NCBI RefSeq assembly: GCF_011382965.1
Contig: NZ_CP049934.1
Span: 620,001-684,000 of the forward strand
Length of the DNA: 64,000 nt
Origin: Leucobacter insecticola
GTDB taxonomy: Bacteria; Actinomycetota; Actinomycetes; Actinomycetales; Microbacteriaceae
Direction of reading: 5' to 3'
Positions 28,798-36,978 of the stretch are shown one piece after another. The notes under the pieces were generated by a model. It was not told the origin of the DNA, ran no database searches, and saw only the letters and a list, made by a program, of their open reading frames with translations. Numbering within the stretch: the first letter of the stretch is position 1; every line of letters begins with the position of its first letter. The position numbers were made by a program, and so were the translations under genes.

Positions 28798-29576
28798 CAT
28801 CCGCACTCTCCCTCCAAGATGCCGCATTTGGCTACGCAGGGGTCACCCGCGTTGAGGGGTTAAGCGTTGAGGTGCCTGCAGGTGCCGCCGTTGCGCTCAT
28901 CGGCCCCAACGGCTCAGGCAAGTCGACGCTGCTGCGGGGTGTTCTCGGGCTCGCCGAACTCACGGCGGGGCGGATCGAGGTGCTGGGGGAGGATCCGGCG
29001 CGCGCACGTCGGCGCATAGGCTCACTGCCGCAGGCAGACAGCCGCGATACCAGCTTGCCGATCACCCTCCGCCAGGTGGTGACGATGGGTCTCTACCGCT
29101 CCCTTGGAACGTTTGGCCGGGTTGGAAGCGCGGGCAAGCTGGCCGTGAGCGCGGCATTAGAACGGGTTGGGCTCGCGCAGTTTGCTGGGAGACGTTTCGG
29201 TGAGCTTTCGGGAGGGCAGCAGCAGCGCGGGATCCTGGCGCGTGCACTCGTCTCGAACCCTCAGCTGCTGCTGCTTGACGAACCCTTCAACGGTCTCGAC
29301 CGAGAGAACCGTGAGGTGTTGCTCGATCTTGTTCGGGGCTTGCGCACCGAGGGTCGTACGGTGCTGGTGTCGACGCACGATCTGGAGATCGCCCAGGCCG
29401 CTTGCACGCATGTTTTGCTGCTTGCGAGCGGACACAAACCCGGACAACCCGGACACCCTGCAAGCTACGGCACCGTCGATGCAGCGCTCACCCTCGATGC
29501 AGTGCAGCACGCCTTCCAAGACACCACGGTGGAGCTTGATCATCACACCGTCACCACCACCCGCGAAACGGAGTGA
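28794..29576 (+). CDS. znuC: Zinc ABC transporter ATP-binding protein
   Basis: A 260-residue ABC ATPase driving zinc import. Walker A is GPNGSGKST, the signature is LSGGQQQRG, and Walker B is LLLLDEPFNGLD with the switch His in VSTHDLE. The C-terminal region is short. It overlaps znuA upstream and the first permease gene downstream by four bases each, so translation is coupled. Confidence 0.95.
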   Translation: MTSALSLQDAAFGYAGVTRVEGLSVEVPAGAAVALIGPNGSGKSTLLRGVLGLAELTAGRIEVLGEDPARARRRIGSLPQADSRDTSLPITLRQVVTMGLYRSLGTFGRVGSAGKLAVSAALERVGLAQFAGRRFGELSGGQQQRGILARALVSNPQLLLLDEPFNGLDRENREVLLDLVRGLRTEGRTVLVSTHDLEIAQAACTHVLLLASGHKPGQPGHPASYGTVDAALTLDAVQHAFQDTTVELDHHTVTTTRETE

Positions 29577-30487
29577 CGGTGTTGAGTGCGGTGCTGCCGG
29601 CGGCGAGCGATTTCTCGGTCTTCGAGGTTTTAGCCCTGCCGTTCATGTGGCGGGCGCTTCTCACTGTCGTGATTCTCGCGGTAGCGGCGGGCATCGTGGG
29701 TCTCTTCATCAGCTTCCGCGAGCTTGAGTTTGTGAGTGACGGCTTGGTGCATGCCGTGTTCCCCGGTCTGGTGGTGGGCGCTGCAGTCGGCGGCACTGCG
29801 GGCCTGCTCCCGGGGGCCATGATCGCGGCGGTCCTGGCCGGAATTCTCTTCACGGTGATCGATTATCGCGGCGGCACCGGAACCGATTCCGCTATTGCGG
29901 TGGTGCTCGCGGGGCTTTTCAGTCTCGGCATTGTTCTTGTGTCGAAGCAGGAGGGTTACGTCTCGCAGTTGCAGGAGCTTCTGTTTGGCAGGCTGCTGAC
30001 CGTGACCGATATGCAGTTAGGGCAGATCGTGATCGTGGCGATTCTCGCCCTCGGGGTCCTCCTGGTCACTTGGCGAGCGCAACTGTTTCGCGCCTTCGAT
30101 CCTGCGGGCTTCGCGGCCGCGGGATTTCGCCCGCTTGCCACCGATATTGTGCTGAGCGTCGCGGTTGCTTTGCTCGTTGTTGCGGGGGTGCAAGCGCTCG
30201 GGGTGCTGATGGTGATCGCGCTCCTCACGGTGCCGATGGCTGTGGCCCGGCTCATCACCCGCAGATTTGCGCTGCTCATTCCGCTCGCGATCCTGACCCC
30301 GCTTTTCGCGGGAGCCTTCGGGTTGTGGTTGTCGTTTGAATGGTCGGTGGGTGCGGGAGTCACCGTGTCGCCCGGTGCCGTCGTGGTGCTGCTGCTGGTT
30401 GCGGTGTACGCGGTGGCCGCGCTGGTTCGGCTTGCGGGGAGCGTCCGAGGGCGGGCTCGCATTGATGCGGGGGGCGATGCGCGATGA
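29573..30487 (+). CDS. znuB: Metal ABC transporter permease 1
   Basis: A 304-residue ABC-3 family permease with about eight to nine helices. Recognisable segments are FISFRELEFVSDGLVHAVFPG, GTDSAIAVVLAGLFSLG and FDPAGFAAAGF near the cytoplasmic coupling loop. GTG start at 29573 inside the end of the ATPase gene. Its partner permease follows with a four-base overlap; two permeases in one operon suggest a heterodimer. Confidence 0.93.
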   Translation: MTVLSAVLPAASDFSVFEVLALPFMWRALLTVVILAVAAGIVGLFISFRELEFVSDGLVHAVFPGLVVGAAVGGTAGLLPGAMIAAVLAGILFTVIDYRGGTGTDSAIAVVLAGLFSLGIVLVSKQEGYVSQLQELLFGRLLTVTDMQLGQIVIVAILALGVLLVTWRAQLFRAFDPAGFAAAGFRPLATDIVLSVAVALLVVAGVQALGVLMVIALLTVPMAVARLITRRFALLIPLAILTPLFAGAFGLWLSFEWSVGAGVTVSPGAVVVLLLVAVYAVAALVRLAGSVRGRARIDAGGDAR

Positions 30488-31322
30488 ACTACTTTGCGCT
30501 TGCAAGCCTTGAGGTTGTGCTGCTGGGGCTCCTCTCCGGGATCGCTGGCACGCTGATTGTGTTCCGGCGGCGTTCGTTTTTTGCGGTGGCACTGAGCCAC
30601 GCCACCTTTCCGGGCGGGGTGGCATTTGCGGTGCTTGGGTGGAATCTGCTGCTCGGGCAGGCCGTGTTCGCGCTGCTGCTCGTGCTGATCATGACGCTGC
30701 TCGGCCGCGTGCCCGACCAGGGCCGGCAGGTGACGAGCGGGGTGGTGTTGTCTTTCGGTTTCGCCCTCGGCACGCTGCTTGCGAGCCTCAACCCGGGGCT
30801 GGGGGTGCCGGTCGAAGCGTTGCTCGTTGGATCCCCGCTTGCTGTGAACGAGAGCGATGTGGTGAGCACCGCGGTCGTATTGCTTGCCACGCTCGGCGTC
30901 GTCTCGCTAGCCGGGCGGCGGATCCTGTTCCACACCTTTGACCCGGTGGGGTTTGCGGCGGCTGGGTTTCGGGCCTGGCCCGTGGAACTCGTTGTGACCG
31001 GGCTGATCGCGGCCTCTGTGGTGGTCGCGATGCCGGCGGTGGGTGCGATCCTGGGAGTCGCGATCCTGATTGGCCCCGCTGCCGCAGCCAGGCTCATTGC
31101 GCCTCGCATTTCTTGGGTGCCCCGCTCGCCGCGATCATTGGTGTCGTGAGTGGGCTTTGTGGGCTGTGGTTGTCGCGCGAGCTCGCAATCGCGGCCGGCG
31201 GGGCGATCGGTGTCGTGGTGACGGGGGTGTTTCTGCTGGCGTTGCTCGTGCGCGGCGCGCTGGGGAGATTCGTGCAGAAAACCTCGAAGGCTCAAAACTT
31301 CGCTACGGTTGAATCGACATAG
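30484..31322 (+). pseudogene. znuB: Metal ABC transporter permease 2, frame broken near 31110-31120
   Basis: The second ABC-3 permease. The first frame gives about 215 normal residues (LIVFRRRSFFAVALSHATFPGG, HTFDPVGFAAAGFRAWP, ILGVAILIGPAAAARLIAPR) and then runs off. The family sequence continues in another frame as APLAAIIGVVSGLCGLWLSREL and GVVVTGVFLLALLVRG up to the stop at 31322. One missing base near 31110-31120 explains it; the total would be about 279 residues. As written, the last two helices are lost. A sequence fault is likely since znuA, znuC, permease 1 and zur are intact. Confidence 0.9.
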
Positions 31323-31355
31323 TGGAGATTCCACCGTCAACGTGGGAGGTGCGTG

Positions 31356-31760
31356 ATGGAGCAGCCCAGGCGTAATACCTGGCAGCGCGAGGCGGTGCGG
31401 GCGGCGCTCGCTGAGAAGCGCGGGTTCGTGAGTGCTCAGGATCTGCACCAGGTGTTGCGAGAGGGGGGCTCTACGATCGGCCTTGCAACGGTGTACCGCG
31501 CGCTTGCCGGGCTTGCGGAGATGGGCGAAGCGGACTCGTTGCAATCTCCCGAGGGTGAGAACCTGTTCCGATCCTGCGCCACCCAGGGCCATCACCACCA
31601 TTTGATTTGCCGCAGTTGCGGCGACACCCGCGAGTTGTCAGCGAACCTCGTTGAGGAGTGGACGCAGCGCGTCGCGGCCGAGCACGGTTTCAGTGAGATC
31701 GAACACGTCGTTGACATTTTCGGTTTGTGCATGAATTGCCGGGAGCCTGCAAGCTCGTAG
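31356..31760 (+). CDS. zur: Fur-family zinc uptake regulator
   Basis: A 134-residue Fur-family repressor: winged helix (NTWQREAVRAALAEKRGFVS, GLATVYRALAGLAEMGEADS) and metal domain with HHHHLICRSCGDTREL and GLCMNC giving the two CxxC pairs of the structural zinc. Being last in the zinc operon, it is most likely Zur, which would bind the boxes before znuA when zinc is ample. ATG at 31356 with GGGAGG upstream. Confidence 0.92.
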   Translation: MEQPRRNTWQREAVRAALAEKRGFVSAQDLHQVLREGGSTIGLATVYRALAGLAEMGEADSLQSPEGENLFRSCATQGHHHHLICRSCGDTRELSANLVEEWTQRVAAEHGFSEIEHVVDIFGLCMNCREPASS

Positions 31761-32307
31761 CCTGTAGCCTTTTCTCCGCCTCGTCGGATTGAGGGCTTTT
31801 CGATGGATCGCACGGGGGTGCTGGGGTGTGGTCGGTTGAGTTCGCGGAAGCTGACGCTCTTTGGCGTGTGCGCAGATTGTTCTTATGGGACCGGATAGGA
31901 ACAATTCGCGCACACAACGAATTGTTCGTGCGGACCCTGGCCCTGTTAGCGCTAGGCACAAGGTCGTTCGGTCGACGTGATCATTCTCGCGTCAAGTCGA
32001 CGTTGTGTGTCCGAGCATCATCGTCACTCTGCGTTCGAAGTCCCGTCGGGGCTCATCCAGGCTGAACATCGTCGCGATCCTCACTTGACTTGACTTGTGA
32101 TCAGTGAGCCTCACGTGAAATCACGGAGCCTCACTGGCTCCAAGTAACGCGAATGATCCCGCAGGACACAGCCACTTGCTCAGCGCCCGGCCACGCCACG
32201 AAGCGAGATCCGGCCCGCACCCCTGCGCCCCGCGGCATACTTTCACTCCAGCTGATTCGTCACCCAAGCCCATTCTGCTTCAAACGACGGTGCGGCAGAA
32301 TGATCGA
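31761..32307. other. 547-bp gap with inverted repeat and short direct repeats, no gene
   Basis: It contains the second inverted-repeat element (31866-31915), and TCAGTGAGCCTCAC at 32101-32114 repeated imperfectly as TCACGGAGCCTCAC at 32121-32134. Base use around 32080-32150 differs from the surrounding coding DNA and may be debris of an insertion element. I find no convincing gene. Confidence 0.5.
31866..31915. repeat. 50-bp inverted-repeat element, copy 2
   Basis: Left arm GTGTGCGCAGATTGTTCTTA (31866-31885) is identical to copy 1; the loop is again 10 bp but different, and the right arm (31896-31915) has three changes from perfect pairing. Just beyond, ACAATTCG at 31901 pairs again with CGAATTGT at 31918-31925. 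It lies 105 bases after the zur stop. No ORF inside. Confidence 0.8.
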
Positions 32308-32718
32308 ATGGGAACCACAAACTACGAGAGCACCTTCATTGAGGTTGCGGCCGACTGCCCAGTAGACGAGGCGCAGGTGCCGCAGCCCGGGGCGAAGACG
32401 CCCTCCGTCGCGGAACTGCAACATCGCATCATCGCAGAGCATCCCTACGACTTCACTTCTGACGATGTGCTATTCGAGGTGTACGCGATTCGCAATGCGA
32501 TACCTGCTTCTGAGCGCGCGGGCGCTCGTGCGGCTTTCTTCGCGAAGTCGCAGGCTTGCCTCCGTGCCTCACCGCTCGGCAAACGCTACGGCTGGGGTGT
32601 GCACTCCGACGCCGATGGACGGGTGGCGCTTGTGCCTGTGGGATCGGATCGTTACCGCGAGTTGGCCGAGGACAGCAGCGTGAAGCACCTTCGGGCAATG
32701 CGCTCGAAGCGGGTGTGA
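32308..32718 (+). CDS. DUF6157 family protein
   Basis: A 136-residue soluble protein whose sequence matches the DUF6157 family along its length: TTNYESTFIEVAADCPV at the start, HPYDFTSDDVLFEVYAIRN in the middle and SPLGKRYGWGVHSDADGRVAL, ending VKHLRAMRSKR. The function is unknown. I chose the ATG at 32308 because the family starts there. No operon partner. Confidence 0.88.
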   Translation: MGTTNYESTFIEVAADCPVDEAQVPQPGAKTPSVAELQHRIIAEHPYDFTSDDVLFEVYAIRNAIPASERAGARAAFFAKSQACLRASPLGKRYGWGVHSDADGRVALVPVGSDRYRELAEDSSVKHLRAMRSKRV

Positions 32719-32988
32719 ACCCCGAGCTTGAGCTCTTCAGCGAACCCGCGTGATGATCGAGCGGTCGTGTCCGTGGCGGGTCTGGTCATTCCAGAATCAG
32801 TGAGACCTTGCCTTGAGATTCAGGTCTGAATGTGGGAGATTGCCTGCCATACACCAGTGTGGTTGGTATAGCTTTGAAGCGGAGACGGGGATTACGGCCG
32901 ATGTTGTCGTTGGCTGAAGTGATCGCGGGGCAGGGGTGTACCGCGATCGCTTCCGGAGTTCTTGTCCGTTGAGCTAAGGATCGTGACG

Positions 32989-33483
32989 ATGAGCACACAG
33001 CGCGTCGAAGAAAGACCGGCGGTGCCAATGCCTCAGAGAGTGCGGATCGTCGCAGTGGGAATGATCGGGCCGCCAGTCATTACTCTGAGTGTCTGGTGGA
33101 TCACCTCGTCTTGGAGTGACCTTCCCGCTCAGATCCCCTCACACTGGTCAGGGGGCAAAGCGGATTCGTTTTTGTCTCCCGAAGCCGTCATCAATGCATG
33201 GTCGCTCGGCTGCTTGATTGCCGCGCTCGCGGCAATCAGCGTGACGAGCGGAGCCGCGCTGGGGTGGCGGTGGAGCGGCCTTGGCCGTATGGCGAGTGCT
33301 GCGGGCGTCGGCGCGACGGGGGCTGTTGCTGCGGGGCTGTACGTTCAGTTGCTTGTTTCCCGGGGGATGGCGACCGAATACGTTGTCGAGCTCGGCGCAG
33401 CCCCGGGCATCATCTCCGTTATGGGTGGGTTCGTCTGTTTCTCCGTCGTCGCGCTGCTCGCCTTGCCCAAAGGGCAACAATGA
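32989..33483 (+). CDS. DUF1648-like membrane protein
   Basis: A 164-residue protein with four membrane helices. The loop after helix 1, LPAQIPSHWSGGKADSFLSP, matches the DUF1648 pattern (LPxxIPxHW...G). Function unknown; some relatives are linked to SdpI-type immunity proteins. The start is placed at the ATG at 32989; an in-frame upstream start at 32962 is possible. The 270-base gap before it shows nothing I can support. Confidence 0.72.
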   Translation: MSTQRVEERPAVPMPQRVRIVAVGMIGPPVITLSVWWITSSWSDLPAQIPSHWSGGKADSFLSPEAVINAWSLGCLIAALAAISVTSGAALGWRWSGLGRMASAAGVGATGAVAAGLYVQLLVSRGMATEYVVELGAAPGIISVMGGFVCFSVVALLALPKGQQ

Positions 33484-33555
33484 AGCGGGCAGGGGAGACC
33501 CCGGCGTGCAGTCGCAGCCGCGAACGACTACTGTAATTACGCTCCGTGGAATGCG

Positions 33556-34497
33556 CTACTTGCCGACGCGCCGAACGACCTCGATGCCGCGCCACGTGCC
33601 CCAGTAAGTCAGCAGGGCGAATACCGAGCCGGCGGAGGCGAGTGAGTGAGCTGCAAGATAGACGTTCCACTCAATGACCGGGCTGTGGAGTGGATAGTTC
33701 AGCGGTGATGTCGCCAGCACGACACCCAGCAGGAGTGCCACCATTCCCGATAGTGCCAGAAACACGACGACAATCATGCGCAGCCGGGGCCGCCGACCCA
33801 CCCTGCGTAGTCGCCCGAGGCGCAGCAGAATCAGCGCGGCGACTGAGCCGACAGCGAGAGCAACCAGATCCGCAGCGATGGTGTCTGAAAGCCGATGCCA
33901 TTTTGCGGTCACGGTATAGGCGCCGATGCCGACGGCCCAGCCGCTCACGAACAGCATGACAACGCCGCGAAAGCGGTATGGCACGACCAAGAACAGCGCG
34001 ATGAGCACCGTCATCGCGATGGTGGTGTGACCCGAAGGCAGCGAGTTTGCGGTGAAGTCTCCGGTCACGGGCACCAGTTCGGGCCGCGGCAGAATGAAGC
34101 GTTTGAGCGACTGTGTGATGATCTGCCCGGCTCCGATGACCCCGACACCGATGACCGCGAGTAAGAACTGCCGCCGCAGCAGCCCGATCAGCCCGACAAG
34201 GGCGGTGGCGATGATGAGGCTCCAGATGGTGATCTGGCCGAGCGCCCGGTTCGCTTCGTTGAAGCCCTGCTGGCCGACCTGGTCGGCCCCGCGCAGCGCC
34301 GCATTCTCAAAACTCTGCCCCGTCGGGGTGAGTACCGCGAGAATGTAGATCGCGGTGAAGAGGATCACTGCGGCAACGAGAAGTATCCACCACCGGGTGG
34401 GTCGGATTAGGCGCGTCTGCGCTGCGGCGGTTGTCGCTGAAGTTGTCGTTGCGGTGCTGACGGTGGTCGCTGAAGGGGTGGTTGCGGTGCTGGACAT
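33556..34497 (-). CDS. PAP2-family lipid phosphatase
   Basis: A 313-residue membrane phosphatase. The three PAP2 motifs are visible: KRFILPRPEL, NSLPSGHTT with its catalytic His, and AKWHRLSD with the second. A Thr/Ala-rich cytoplasmic leader (about 28 residues) precedes six helices. It would dephosphorylate a lipid phosphate such as undecaprenyl pyrophosphate or phosphatidate on the outer face. Confidence 0.92.
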   Translation of the reverse strand: MSSTATTPSATTVSTATTTSATTAAAQTRLIRPTRWWILLVAAVILFTAIYILAVLTPTGQSFENAALRGADQVGQQGFNEANRALGQITIWSLIIATALVGLIGLLRRQFLLAVIGVGVIGAGQIITQSLKRFILPRPELVPVTGDFTANSLPSGHTTIAMTVLIALFLVVPYRFRGVVMLFVSGWAVGIGAYTVTAKWHRLSDTIAADLVALAVGSVAALILLRLGRLRRVGRRPRLRMIVVVFLALSGMVALLLGVVLATSPLNYPLHSPVIEWNVYLAAHSLASAGSVFALLTYWGTWRGIEVVRRVGK

Positions 34498-34561
34498 TCA
34501 GGTATTTTGACAGTCCTGGCTGCAGGCTCGCCGAGCACGCCACTAGCTACTTTGACCCTCG

Positions 34562-35140
34562 GTGCCGCGGCGGTGCCAGAGCCGGCATGGGGGTATCGTT
34601 CACAAAGAGCACCTCGCGTCCCACGCGGATTTTGGTGAGCCGCCGAGCGGATACGAGCGATTCGAGCATATAGAGATTCCAGGATTCCCAGTCACCGGTG
34701 GCGGTGAGGCCGAGGAGCCTGTCGTAGTCGTCGTTCTTCGTCTAAATGATGCGTTCGGACATGTAGAGGATGGGGTGTGTGAGCAGACCGTAGTTCGCGA
34801 GCAGAAGAATATTGAGGATCCTACCGGTGCGGCCGTCCCCGTCTGCAAACGGGTGAATGGCCTCAAACGGGTAGTGCGCCATGCTCATTTTGAGGAGCGG
34901 ATCAAGGTCGTCCTTGGCGTGGAGGAATGCTTCCCACTGGTGCAAGTGATTCCAGATCAGCGTTGCTCCAGAGGGAGGCGTGTACTGCGGTGTGAGCCTC
35001 ACGCCGCTGCCAATATAGGTTTCGGGGAAGTCTTGGACGGTCAGGTCTCGCCCGGCGACTCCGACATGCCCCCAGCACACTCGCGACGTACGCATCCTGT
35101 AAAGGATTAGCCTCTTTAACAAATTTGTCCGACGCGGCAA
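34562..35140 (-). pseudogene. Fic-domain protein remnant
   Basis: A degraded Fic (AMP-transferase) gene. The readable core has [17 protein letters not shown] and the motif [15 protein letters not shown] with catalytic His and the G-rich loop. It ends in SERII at an in-frame TAG (about 34742), beyond which family sequence continues in the same frame (TKNDDYDRLL, TGDWESWNLYMLES) and then fades with RVGREVLFVND. The N-terminal half, including any inhibitory helix, is absent. Missing N-terminus, internal stop and decayed C-terminus indicate true loss of function. Confidence 0.8.
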
Positions 35141-35201
35141 GAATCTTTACACGTCGTTCGCTCTCGGTAGTTCTGCCACTTCAGCGATCCCGCAGTATTG
35201 C

Positions 35202-35765
35202 CTACGTGCGCTTGACCGGCGTATCCTCGCGCAGGTCGAGCGCGTAGAAACACTTGTCGTAACGATCTTCTCCGAGTGCCACGAAGCGGGGAAGTACGCC
35301 GTAGCGGGTGAACCCGAGTGATTCGTAGAGCGCGATCCCGCCGAGGTTGTCACCGCGCAGGTCGAGCGTCACCACCTCAACCTGATTGTCGCGAGCGGCC
35401 TGTATGAGTTCCTGCATGATCCTGCGACCGATGCCTTGGCCCCGGGCTGCGGGATCGACCCCAAGCTTTACGATATCGACGTGCGGCTTATTCGTGGCGC
35501 GTGTATATCGGCTCCAGTATCCAAGCCCGAGAAGTTGGGCTCCGCTCCAGGCGGCCATCAGGCAGGCATTACCTTCGGGCGAGTCTGCGACGACTCCCCG
35601 AAGCAGTTCCTCTACCTCCTCCGCGGGGGGCGGTGTCACCCAGCCGATCGCGCCCCCGTGGGCGACGACCTCGCGCAGCAGTGAGGCGGTCTGGGTGAGA
35701 AAGTCTCGGTCGGCCGCGGCACCGACTATTCGAGTGAGTATGATCGAATCCGGATCGTGGCGCAT
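35202..35765 (-). CDS. GNAT-family N-acetyltransferase
   Basis: A 187-residue acetyltransferase fold. The acetyl-CoA loop is VDPAARGQGIGRRIMQELI with the R/Q-x-x-G-x-G/A pattern, followed by VVTLDLRGDNLGGIALYESLGFTRYGV. The substrate is not evident. I placed the start at the ATG at 35765; the open frame before it lacks family sequence. It lies 52 bases downstream of the Wadjet operon on the same strand and may be read through. Confidence 0.9.
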   Translation of the reverse strand: MRHDPDSIILTRIVGAAADRDFLTQTASLLREVVAHGGAIGWVTPPPAEEVEELLRGVVADSPEGNACLMAAWSGAQLLGLGYWSRYTRATNKPHVDIVKLGVDPAARGQGIGRRIMQELIQAARDNQVEVVTLDLRGDNLGGIALYESLGFTRYGVLPRFVALGEDRYDKCFYALDLREDTPVKRT

Positions 35766-35817
35766 GCCGACATCATCCCACAAGGAGAGCGGCCAGCTGC
35801 GCCGCAAGGGGGGCGGA

Positions 35818-36978
35818 TCACCCCAGCCGCACCATCACCCACGCCCAGTCGATGCGTTCCTGCTCGAGGCGCACCGCGCGACCGTAACGGTCGGTGACGA
35901 GATCCTCGTAGAGCGCGGCCTCAGCGTCGGTGAGGCCTGAGAGCTCGGCGCGGGTGGGGGTCGGTTCCTCGCCCCAGCGCGATTCGTGGGCGAGGAGGGT
36001 GTCGCGATCCATCAGCACCGACCGCACACCGGGCAAATGCTGTCGCAGGCGATGCAGGATCTGGAAGCCGTGGGTGTCAAGATCACCCCAGTAGCGCACC
36101 TGCCCCGCCTCAGCTGCCCGCCGCAACCAGCCGATCGAGGCGGCCTGCGCCGCGTCGTAGCCGCGCCCGAAGAACACGACCGCACCCGACGGCACCGGCA
36201 CGCTGAGGTACGTCACCTCGTTCTCGACGATCAGCACCTCGGTCACGGCCGCGTTAAGCTCCGCGAGCTCCGACACCCGCAACTCCGCCTCGGTGAGCGC
36301 GGCGGGTAAAGCGAGTGCGGCGGGATCAAAACGCAGCCGCACCCTGCCGGGCTTCTCGGCAAATCCCAGCTCAGTCACAAACCCCGCGGCAGACGCAGAT
36401 ACCCCGAGCAGTGCGGCGAGGGTGCCGCGGTTGCGCTCGATGAGCTTCGTATCGACCCCGGGCGCATCGATCTGGCGCAGAAACAGCCCCGAATCGCGGT
36501 GCCAGTCGAGCCAATCGCGCGCTGCGAGAATCGCGGGCCAATCGTCTGCGATGTCGAGGGCGCGGATGGGGTGCTGCAGCAGCCAGTCGCGTGCGGCAGG
36601 CACGAGCGCGGCCGCGGCGAGCATGTCGTCGAAGCGCGCCACCGCACCCGCAGCACCGCCCACGCCGAGAGCGCGCCACAGCTGCGCCCGACTCGTGAAC
36701 ACCGCCCTCGCCGGCACCTCGCTGCGCCCGAGGTGTCTGCCGCCGACGCCGCGCAGCACGATCTCGAAGTTCTTGCCGCCGTCGGCCGCTCGCTCGAGCG
36801 CAGCCGCCCAGCGGCGCACCTCGGCGAGCCGCTCCGCCAGGTCGCGTTCGCTGGGGCCCTTGATCGGCAGGCTGATCGGCTCAAACGGCTCTGCGAGGGC
36901 GTGAGATCGCAGCATCGCGCCGGTCTTCCAGCGCCTGTGCAACGCGACACCGAGGTCGGCGGCCGTGGTCCAGGTCAT
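35818..36978 (-). CDS. jetD: Wadjet protein JetD (DUF3322/DUF2220, Toprim-like nuclease)
   Basis: Fourth gene of a type I Wadjet operon. The 386-residue protein has an N-terminal DUF3322 arm (residues 1-190) and a DUF2220 Toprim-like nuclease domain with the Glu in LIVENEVTYLS, then RYWGDLDTHGFQILHRLR and VLMDRDTLLAH supplying metal-binding acids. JetD cuts closed-circular plasmids after the JetABC motor has reeled them in. It corresponds to MksG of the actinobacterial MksBEFG system. Its start overlaps the jetC stop by four bases, as expected for a fixed-ratio complex. Confidence 0.93.
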   Translation of the reverse strand: MTWTTAADLGVALHRRWKTGAMLRSHALAEPFEPISLPIKGPSERDLAERLAEVRRWAAALERAADGGKNFEIVLRGVGGRHLGRSEVPARAVFTSRAQLWRALGVGGAAGAVARFDDMLAAAALVPAARDWLLQHPIRALDIADDWPAILAARDWLDWHRDSGLFLRQIDAPGVDTKLIERNRGTLAALLGVSASAAGFVTELGFAEKPGRVRLRFDPAALALPAALTEAELRVSELAELNAAVTEVLIVENEVTYLSVPVPSGAVVFFGRGYDAAQAASIGWLRRAAEAGQVRYWGDLDTHGFQILHRLRQHLPGVRSVLMDRDTLLAHESRWGEEPTPTRAELSGLTDAEAALYEDLVTDRYGRAVRLEQERIDWAWVMVRLG

